A DNA stretch of 64,000 bases from Cydia pomonella (Eukaryota > Arthropoda > Insecta > Lepidoptera > Tortricidae): assembly GCF_033807575.1 (NCBI RefSeq), contig NC_084725.1, positions 3,631,001-3,695,000 on the forward strand. Direction: 5' to 3'. Made by a program: the position numbers and the translations under genes. Shown here piece by piece: positions 56,869-64,000 of this stretch. Numbering within the stretch: the stretch's first letter is position 1; the number at the start of each line of letters is the position of its first letter. A model generated the notes under the pieces. The model did no database searches and had not been told where the DNA came from. It was given only the letters and a program-made list of their open reading frames with translations.

Positions 56869-59246
56869 ATGGATCGGCTCTTGGTAAGTATTGTTCTAAT
56901 TAAGTATCCATTATCGGTTATATATTTAGTATAACTGTGTATTTACGTCGATTGATAGTTAAATTGTTTTCTATTACACCAGTTTCATTCGGAATGAGCT
57001 ATGCTCGAAGTTTCCCTGACAATTCGAATACGACAGTGTTTTTGTTAGTTTAGATTTGTAAATAATGTCAAAAAAATCGTGAAAATTAAAATCAGTGAAT
57101 TAGGATAATTCTTTTCTGATAACCGATTGCAAATGTGACGTAACCTTTATTTCAGTACCAATCTTGCATATTTGTTGGTACATTTTATTGGTACGGTCAC
57201 GTCTGAAAATATCGATACGAAAAAAGTGCCAAAAATATGTAGGTATACACGACTTTATTGCCCATATATTAAGGTAGTGTATACATATTTTTGGCACATT
57301 TTTCGTATCGATATTTTCAGACGTGACTGTACACGCGGACTTCGTGACTCAAATTTATTAAGAGGAAAGGGGAGGGCCGCTTCTCCATACACAAGTAGTC
57401 CCCATTTTCCTCTCTGGATATTAACATTATGGAAAATATTTTTACATAGTTTGATGTATATATGTACGTGGGTAATATCTTATTTTTGTGATTTAATAAT
57501 AATTAAATATTCTAAACAAATAGCATAGCTGTAGTTGATATACAACAGATTGTGTCAAAATATTTTCAATAATGTTAATATCCAGAGAGGGAAATGATAC
57601 GTTTGTATGAAATGGTGATTTCGCGGGGGTCCTCCATTTTCGTCTTAATAAAGTTCCAAAATTCTGTTTTAAATTATAAAAACCTGTTTTTGTTAATAAA
57701 TTTTATTTGATTTTATTAAAACATTGATTTTGATCATTTATATATTTTTACTAAACATTAAATAAAATTCACTGCTTCTTTTTTCTAATTTTATCATAAC
57801 TCTTTATATTTAACATTTTTTGAAATAATAATAATAATAATTACATGGTTTAGCAAGTCCCGAAGCTTCTAGCAGTGTTTCCTCGTATTACATCATCTAG
57901 CTCTTAAATATGCCTCACTGTATAAACCCTTTCTTCAGATTCAGAAAACAATTATTACTTCTCAATGTTCGTACAATAAGTAACTTATGTCATTAAATTA
58001 TTATTCATTACAGATGTTCGCCAGCCTGGCGCTGGCCGCTCAGGCACAGCCAATTGCGCCAGAATCAACCACATTAGCAGCTAAACCAGCAATACTGAGC
58101 GCTGACCTGATCCAGCTGCATCACCAAAATGGCTGGACTCTACCTCAAGCTGGACCTGGACCTCGACCTACTCGCGAAGCTCCGTCATCTGAACCACGTT
58201 CCCTGCTGAGCGCTGAGCAGATACAGAAGCATACATTAATGGGGTGGTCTTTGCCAGCAGCAGGCCAAGGACAGCGACCAAAGCGTGAAACATTAGAAGC
58301 AGAAATTGCCTCGACTACTGCATCATCTATAGCCTCCCTCTTTAGTGCTGATCTGATCAGCCAGCATAATCTCATGGGCTGGTCTTTGCCTTCACCAGGT
58401 CCAGGACCTAGACCTAAACGTGAAGCACCACTTCCTTCATCAGAAACAACTATCACTCCTACGACAGCAGCATCTATAGCATCTCTTTTCAGTGCCGATT
58501 TGATCAACCAACATAGTTTAATGGGTTGGTCTTTACCTTCACCAGGTCCAGGACCTAGACCTAAACGTGAAGCACCACTTCCTTCATCAGAAACAACTAG
58601 CGCTCCTACGACAGCAGCATCTATAGCATCTCTTTTCAGTGCCGATCTGATCAACCAACACAGTTTAATGGGTTGGTCTTTGCCTTCACCAGGTTCAGGA
58701 CCTAGACCTAAACGTGAAGCACCACTTCCTTCATCAGAAACAACTAGCGCTCCTACGACAGCAGCATCTATAGCATCTCTTTTCAGTGCCGATCTGATCA
58801 ACCAACACAGTTTAATGGGTTGGTCTTTGCCTTCACCAGGTTCAGGACCTAGACCTAAACGTGAAGTACCACTTCCTTCATCAGAATCAAGTGTCGCTCC
58901 TACGACAGCAACATCTATAGCATCTCTTTTTAGTGCCGATTTGATCAACCAACATAGTTTAATGGGTTGGTCTTTGCCTTCACCAGGTCCAGGACCTAGA
59001 CCTAAACGCGAAGATTCGATTCCTTCATCAGAATCAACTAGCAATCCTACAACTGCAGCATCCATGCCATCCCTTTTTAGTGCTGATCTGATTAACCTAC
59101 ATAATCTTATGGGTTGGTCTCTACCTGAACCAGGCATCAAACCTAGAAACGTTCGCGCGGCACCAAGGCCGCTACCTACGCATAAAGCCCATGGTCCTCG
59201 TGCCCTATTGCCTCATGGTCCATATGCTAAACGAATTCTTGTGTAA
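56869..59246 (+). CDS. Secreted multi-peptide precursor, eight RxxR-terminated repeats (two exons, 415 aa)
   Basis: Exons: 56869-56883 (five codons, MDRLL) and 58014-59246. The donor is gtaagt at 56884; the acceptor is ttattcattacag at 58001-58013. Joined in phase 0 they give a signal peptide, MDRLLMFASLALAAQA, with likely cleavage near residue 16. Eight repeats follow. Each contains SA[DE]xIxxHxxxGW, then [ST]LPxxGxxxRxxR. Trp residues are at 46, 83, 128, 177, 226, 275, 324 and 373; RxxR sites end at 59, 96, 141, 190, 239, 288, 337 and 386. Six of these are RPKR, the first is RPTR and the last RNVR, so furin-like cleavage would release eight peptides plus a 29-residue Pro/Arg/Lys/His-rich C-terminal peptide (387-415). 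Synonymous differences between repeats support coding. The layout fits a prohormone or multipeptide antimicrobial precursor such as apidaecin; a structural (cuticle or silk) protein is the main alternative. I do not recognise the family. The gene is certain in outline, the function unknown. Confidence 0.85.
57191..57332. mobile_element. Palindromic MITE in intron 1
   Basis: GTACGGTCACGTCTGAAAAT is mirrored by ATTTTCAGACGTGACTGTAC. The arms are nearly perfect over about 59 bp ('aaagtgccaaaaatatgta'), leaving a loop of about 24 bp. Confidence 0.85.
57357..57650. mobile_element. Inverted-repeat element P5, copy 2, in intron 1
   Basis: 'attaagaggaaaggggaggg' at the left is mirrored by 'cctccattttcgtcttaat' at the right. 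CTCTGGATATTAACATT is mirrored by AATGTTAATATCCAGAG. Same family as 48858-49800. Confidence 0.75.
58422..59156 (+). repeat. Five in-frame 147-bp coding repeats
   Basis: Units start at 58422, 58569, 58716, 58863 and 59010, each 49 codons long from the residue after RPKR to the next RxxR. Units 58569-58715 and 58716-58862 are identical over all 147 bases. The others differ mostly at synonymous sites or in the Ser/Thr-rich linker. The three repeats upstream (58050-58421) are shorter (37-45 codons) and much more diverged. Confidence 0.95.
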
Positions 59247-59298
59247 ACTTCAAAATATTTACGTTAAAAATAATGTAGGTATGGTATGATAAATTATA

Positions 59299-59304
59299 AA
59301 TAAA
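59299..59304 (+). terminator. Polyadenylation signal AATAAA
   Basis: AATAAA lies 53 bp after the TAA stop at 59244-59246, followed by a GT/T-rich stretch ('tgcttgtaatctgt', 'tgttttattt'). A good candidate for the 3' end of the precursor mRNA. Confidence 0.75.
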
Positions 59305-60678
59305 ACTGCTTGTAATCTGTAAAAAAATGTTTTATTTAAACTCTGATCCCATCCTTCTTGTTTAATTATTATAATGTTAACCTTGAATTTCATAATGTGG
59401 TTGTTTTTGTAGATAATGCTCAGTGCGTGCATCGAATTGCAAGATTATGATAGCAAAATATAAATTTAAGGTTCCGCTCTTGTAAGTAGGTTTTTAAAAT
59501 CATGCCCAATAAGTTAAGTCAAATAATTCAGTTTAAAGTAAAACTCTAATTCGTGCAAAATACAATAAAAATTCTATTTTAATTTAACGCTGTCTTTAAA
59601 TAGAAATATATGTAATAAAATCAATTTCGATAATGGCATTAGGTAGCCAAGATGGTTATATAAAATCTGAACGTAAAAAACATAAGTTATGAGCACGTAT
59701 AATGGCGGCAATCCAGACCTGACGCAACCCAGCTTATCGTCTAATGAGCCGGGCTCATAAAATTACTGGAACACTTTTTCCCATCTGCAAGAAGCGCCAT
59801 ACATTATACCGGCTCAGACGTGCGCGAAACAATCGCTTATTTTCCCCTCTCGCGGCCAAAACCAACATTAACACACAGGTGGCTGAATGAGGAAACTTCA
59901 TGATTTTCGTAGTATATATTCTGATTACTTACGAGGATGAGAGCGAGTCAAATTTACGGACTAACCAGCGTAAAGTAAACCTTCGGAGTCGTAGAAGTCT
60001 TAACGAAATTAAAAAGCGCTTTTATGCTGGTTATGTCTAAGCATTAAATTCGCTTGAAGGGTAAGCAATTCTAATACCACGCGGTCGCTTAAGCTAAGTT
60101 TCATAGACAGTGGCGCCTCTCGCGGCAGATTCAGTATTGTGGTGGTTGTGTAAATGCCCTTTTTAAGACGTCTAATGTGTGCAAAAACCTGCGTGCGGCA
60201 GACAAATGACTAGCGAGAAAAAATATATTACAAGGTAGCGGCTACCTGCCTTAGCAACTAAAGCGTTCCCATCGTAGTATGTATCGTACATTGATGCTTA
60301 TGTTTGAGTTCGTATAAGAAAGTTCCATGTTTAGCAAGCAATGGAAGAGGTGTTAGGGATTCGATTGGGAGTTAAACCAATCTTAGATTTTGTCCTAAAA
60401 TTGCTTCGATTTCAAATATATTTACTCAGGAAGACATAAAATGAACGGAATGGGCTTTTTATACTCTATTAAAGGACAAAGTGCTGTGGAAGTGTTTTAA
60501 GAAATAACTGTGTGGGGTTTACTGGCGTGATTTGATCGGGGAGCGAACGCGAGAGTAATTTCAATTGACATTTTGATGAGTGAAGGCCATTTCTGACAAA
60601 AAGCGGGTTTTGTTTGGGTTGAGTCTGAAACTATAATGTACGGTCGATGTCACAATCGTTATTTACTCGGACAATACA
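59305..60678. other. Low-repeat stretch downstream of the gene; no ORF
   Basis: No ORF, SINE, LINE or MITE is apparent over about 1.3 kb, unusual for this window. GC-richer patches occur at 59710-59880 ('cccagcttatcgtctaatga', 'gccgggctcataaa') and 60100-60260. It could hold regulatory sequence or unrecognised exons. Confidence 0.45.
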
Positions 60679-60855
60679 AGTGCATAAAATAGGAAATTCG
60701 CAACGAGTAGTGATAGATTAAAACACGACCGAAGGGAGTGTTTTAAATCGACATGGGTTGCGAATAACCTATATATGGCTCTTTGAAGTTACGACATATG
60801 TACGGAAAGTGCTCATTCCCGCACACGTGCGGGAAAGAAGCACCATATGTACTCT
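60679..60855. mobile_element. MITE family P3, copy 2
   Basis: 'aaaacacgaccgaagggagt' and 'tttaaatcgacatgggttgc' match 33570-33805. Ends at 'caccatatgtac'. Confidence 0.7.
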
Positions 60856-60927
60856 TAATTGAAAGTACCCTCAAGAAATACTATTGAAGTTTATACTTGG
60901 CCGTGTTTTTTTAATGCACATGTATTT

Positions 60928-61000
60928 TACTTTCCTCGTTTTCGAAATGAACAGTAGAGTATTTAACTCAAGTGAAAGGCACCATTTCAGTCTCCGACTA
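60928..61000 (-). repeat. Dispersed repeat X fragment
   Basis: 'tattttactttcctcgtttt' and 'gagtatttaactcaagtgaa' match 54960-55020. Confidence 0.6.
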
Positions 61001-61029
61001 CAGGAGCTGTCCACCACAAAAATAAAGAT

Positions 61030-61505
61030 ACGATATGGATTAGATAGTCATGTCACTTTTGACACTGACTTATCCGGCCTATATCTATATATCTTGTTGC
61101 GAATGCAACTTATTATTATATAAAAATATTCCCAATGCAGTAGCTAAACGCAGCCGGCGGGCTCGGCTAGTATTCGGAGGCTTTTCAAAAGCACCAATAG
61201 GAGCGCTCCACATATTTTGTATCGCGGCCAATTAGAAGCACCTAAATTTAAACCAACCTTTGTACCGATCAAATATTGGAAATCACTCTTTCATCATCCT
61301 CCATACTATCAACACCCAATTTCTACATTTAACCGTTTTGGCAAGAACCCTTGTAAACCAGTACCTGGAAGATTATACTTCACTTCATTATAAATCGAAG
61401 TTTTATTTGAGTCGTCGAGATCCTGACCTGCACGGCGGCTACATAATATATCTAGACCTAATATTTGGCGTACATATCTTAAAGTTCGAATCGGGCGGTA
61501 TATAA
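61030..61505. mobile_element. Split relative of the 43338-43500 MITE
   Basis: The left arm 'agatacgatatggattagat' and the right arm 'catatcttaaagttcgaatc' correspond to the two arms of 43338-43500, separated by about 350 bp of other sequence. Confidence 0.45.
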
Positions 61506-61590
61506 CATAGAGTCCAAAAGTTTATAACAAAAACAATACATATTCACAGCAAATACTTCTTTTTGTAAGTAAAACTGCAAATGTCACGAT

Positions 61591-62073
61591 ATACACCGTG
61601 TTTTTTTTTGATTTGCGTTAATTTCGAGGGTGCATTCCTGAGCTTAAATTAAGTAACTTTCTCAAAGATACCGATATTCTAACTAACTCCATTTCGGAGA
61701 TAATCAATCATAATTTTTTATATTATAAGGCCCTTACGAGCGTGTACACTTGCTTTAGGACCTGTTTACTTATTAGTTAGTGTTTAGTGCGAGTTCATAC
61801 ATTTGCTACTAAACGTACGTACTATCTCGGACGATCGATGTTAGAAATGACATTGATGTGTCACAGTTTTCAATTGTTTGGTTGAGTTAAATGTAATACC
61901 CATGTTACAACAACGCTATATGCAACATTTAGTTACTTTTTATAAAAATAAAAATAGTAAAAAAAAAACAAAAAAAAATTTTTTTTTTTGAAAATTAACT
62001 ATGCCATTTAGTTTCCTTAAACGTACTTACCGAAACCCCGGAGTTAACGCAATTCAATAAAAACACGGTGTAT
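61591..62073. mobile_element. TIR element of 483 bp (ATACACCGTGTTTTT)
   Basis: ATACACCGTGTTTTT and TGCGTTAA at the left are mirrored by TTAACGCAA and AAAAACACGGTGTAT at the right. Non-coding; A- and T-runs at 61955-61989. Confidence 0.75.
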
Positions 62074-63494
62074 ACTAGAGGAATACTAGACGAACAAAAT
62101 TTTAAAATTATACATTCTGGGCCTGACAGCAGCACTTCCGGTTTCCGAGCGCGCCTCTCGAGGCCTTCCGGTAGCTCCGTGCCATGTGATGACATTTGGA
62201 AAGTTGCTAGTAGAATACTAACAGAAAAGCTTCAGAGACATATAAGATACAAATTTGTAATCATAATATCTTAATATAGGGTCGGCTGAGACGTTTGTGC
62301 CATATCCATTTTTGAGCGACATCGTTTTTTAATGATTCCTATAATAAGAAGAAACCTACTATAATTGTCACTAATCGATTTAAGAAAAGATTATTTTTCA
62401 AAAATGTTGTGCTATATCAGCATGCTGTAGGATAATTTACACTCTGTTCACAGAACAGAAAATTATCCCAAAAATTGTGACATAATCCTAAACTTTGTGT
62501 CATGTCATACATTGTACGTTTAATTAACATTTACTCATCTCTATATAAGTATATGATGATATGGCAATAATAAAAATGCTTTTATTTCATAATTTAGTTA
62601 CCACTAATTCCAAATATTTGTATGGTAGTAAACATTTGTGGCTACATGATAAAGAAGTTGAATATTTCCTAAATATAAAATTTTTCGAATAATATATTTT
62701 TTGCTTGTTTTCTCTCTCCTGCAAACCAATGTAAATAGCGTATGGCACAAACGTATTACCACCCGTCGATATAAAGATGTCCACTTCTTGATATATATTA
62801 TATATGTACTAGTTGTAAATCTAGGGAAGAGCGGTGCCTCCCAACACAAGCATTGTTTTGCTTACCGGGCGGCTCCATCCCCTGCATCACAAAAATGTAT
62901 ATTATTAAGAAATAAAGAATTCTGTATTTGAATTTTGTATTTGTATTGTATTTTGACATCGGTACAGAACTTCCATTAAGTTCTGCAATATTCATTTAGT
63001 TGTCGATTTTTGTTAGTCAGATTTTGATAAAATTTGCTAGCATTTTTGACATTGAAAAATGGTCCTTAAGAACCATATAATAACTAATAACATCGCCTTT
63101 GAGGAATCATTTTACTTACTTTAGTTATTTATGCCACATTTGCGCCAAAGTTTGGTTCAAAGTTGTGCAATACACTTTTTTTTTTATCAATTTTGGTTAT
63201 TTATATGTTACTCCTGCTAGAATCATGAGTTCTTTCAATCCTAATACATAGTAGGAAGTGTCTATTTTTTTTATCCCGTTATCAAGTTTAATAAAAAAAA
63301 ATTGAGGGTAACGGAATGTAAAAAAAGAAAAAAAGGATGGAATTTAGGAACACTTTTTTCTCTTATCAGGATATAAAGAACTTGTGATTCTGAGCCGGAA
63401 AAATGTAGTGTAGAACTTTAAATTAACTGGTCCAATAATATTATTTGTAACTTCAATTAATTTTTGATGATATAATAAAAAGAGTTATAATAGG
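62074..63494. other. No gene recognised
   Basis: AT-rich. Overlapping short frames on both strands at 62587-62995 have no domain. Confidence 0.5.
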
Positions 63495-63690
63495 TAGACT
63501 TAAATCGACCGGGATATAAACTGTGATTACCTTTTATTTATTTTTTGATGTCCCGATATTGTGACGCAGTTACATGCATCTTGTTCACGGGTAACTGGAG
63601 ATAGCGGGTGGGTGTCAAATTTGTGTAGACATGTTTGTCAAACAATATAAAAAGGTAATCACGGTTTATATCCCGGTCAATTTAAGTCTA
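63495..63690. mobile_element. Palindromic MITE (TAGACTTAAATCGACCGGGAT)
   Basis: 'tagacttaaatcgaccggga' and 'tataaactgtgattaccttt' are mirrored by 'aaaggtaatcacggtttata' and 'tcccggtcaatttaagtcta'. 196 bp. Confidence 0.85.
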
Positions 63691-63977
63691 GTGTAACTAA
63701 CCGTGAATTATTCTCAACTGTTACCAATAACTGTTACCAGTAACTTTCTGGGGTATCTACCCCAAAGCCTTATAATCTTAAATATGCATTTTTAACCAAA
63801 ACTTATCCCAAGTAAGATTTGTGCCCGAGACGTCTCAATGCACATTTGAGGGTATCTTAAGCCATGGCAAGAAGCCAGTGGCCGTATTCTGAACTAGATA
63901 TGTTACCAAACATTAAATGTTAAACCAAATTTTGGTTAATTACTTTATTAATTTAACTGCTAACTCCTGATTTTTTT

Positions 63978-64000
63978 AATACTGCGTCGGTGGAAAACTA
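63978..64000 (-). mobile_element. Start of a tail family T copy at the window edge
   Basis: The T-run and 'aatactgcgtcggtgg' are the minus-strand end of tail T (compare 13391-13410). The copy continues outside the window. Confidence 0.55.

Larger units (their letters stand above)
56884..58013 (+). other. Intron 1, interrupting the signal peptide
   Basis: 1,130 bp, GT-AG, phase 0, after codon 5. It contains two palindromic elements (57191-57332 and 57357-57650) and (AAT)n near 57826-57840. A tiny first coding exon cutting the signal sequence is common in insect secreted and cuticle protein genes. Confidence 0.75.

Noticed and set aside
57987..58013. Upstream in-frame ATG giving MSLNYYSLQ before the second exon
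   Set aside because: It lies in the intron, just before a good 3' splice site. Starting there would bury the hydrophobic segment behind nine extra residues, whereas the spliced start gives a clean signal peptide.
58145..59140. 331-codon open frame on the minus strand, opposite the precursor gene
   Set aside because: It is a mirror of the repeated coding region. A 147-bp repeat with no stop in one antisense frame stays open through every copy. It has no signal peptide or known domain, and the sense strand has splice sites, a TATA box and a poly(A) signal.

Overview
The window looks like a gene-poor, AT-rich piece of a lepidopteran (moth or butterfly) nuclear genome. The main evidence is the repeat content. 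There are tRNA-headed SINEs of a kind I know from Lepidoptera, decayed non-LTR retrotransposon ends, hAT-type elements with 8-bp target duplications, and many long-palindrome MITEs. The only convincing host gene also has insect architecture: a tiny first exon, an intron inside the signal peptide, a TATA box and an AATAAA signal. There is no bacterial-style gene packing, no rRNA, no CRISPR array and no clear stand-alone functional tRNA.

Layout. 0-4.8 kb: SINEs, a TIR element and unclassified AT-rich DNA. 4.8-6.9 kb: a cluster of LINE 3' fragments of at least three types, with a displaced 153-bp duplication. 7-18 kb: nested MITEs, LINE tails and long featureless AT-rich stretches. 18.2-24.4 kb: two non-autonomous hAT elements, and a chimeric RTE-like/second-LINE remnant that keeps a recognisable reverse transcriptase core. 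24.4-48.8 kb: mostly MITEs (one palindromic family recurs four times in the window), SINE copies, LINE tails and a recurring retroelement ORF fragment. 52.4-54.9 kb: tandem arrays of a ~280-bp unit inside a lepidopteran repeat, organised in part as a 564/565-bp dimer. 56.8-59.3 kb: the host gene. 59.3-64 kb: a low-repeat stretch, then more MITEs.

The gene (exons 56869-56883 and 58014-59246) encodes a predicted 415-residue secreted precursor. It has a short signal peptide, eight repeats that each carry a conserved SA[DE]xIxxHxxxGW core and end in an RxxR furin-type site, and a 29-residue cationic, proline-rich C-terminal peptide. The last five repeats have a 147-bp period, and two of them are identical at the nucleotide level. 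This layout is that of a multi-peptide prohormone or a multipeptide antimicrobial precursor. I do not recognise it as a named family, and it is the best candidate here for something undescribed.

Everything else is explained as mobile DNA or is left unclassified. The short ORFs scattered through the window are chance frames or transposon shadows and were not annotated as genes. Element family assignments rest on motif recognition by eye, not on database searches.
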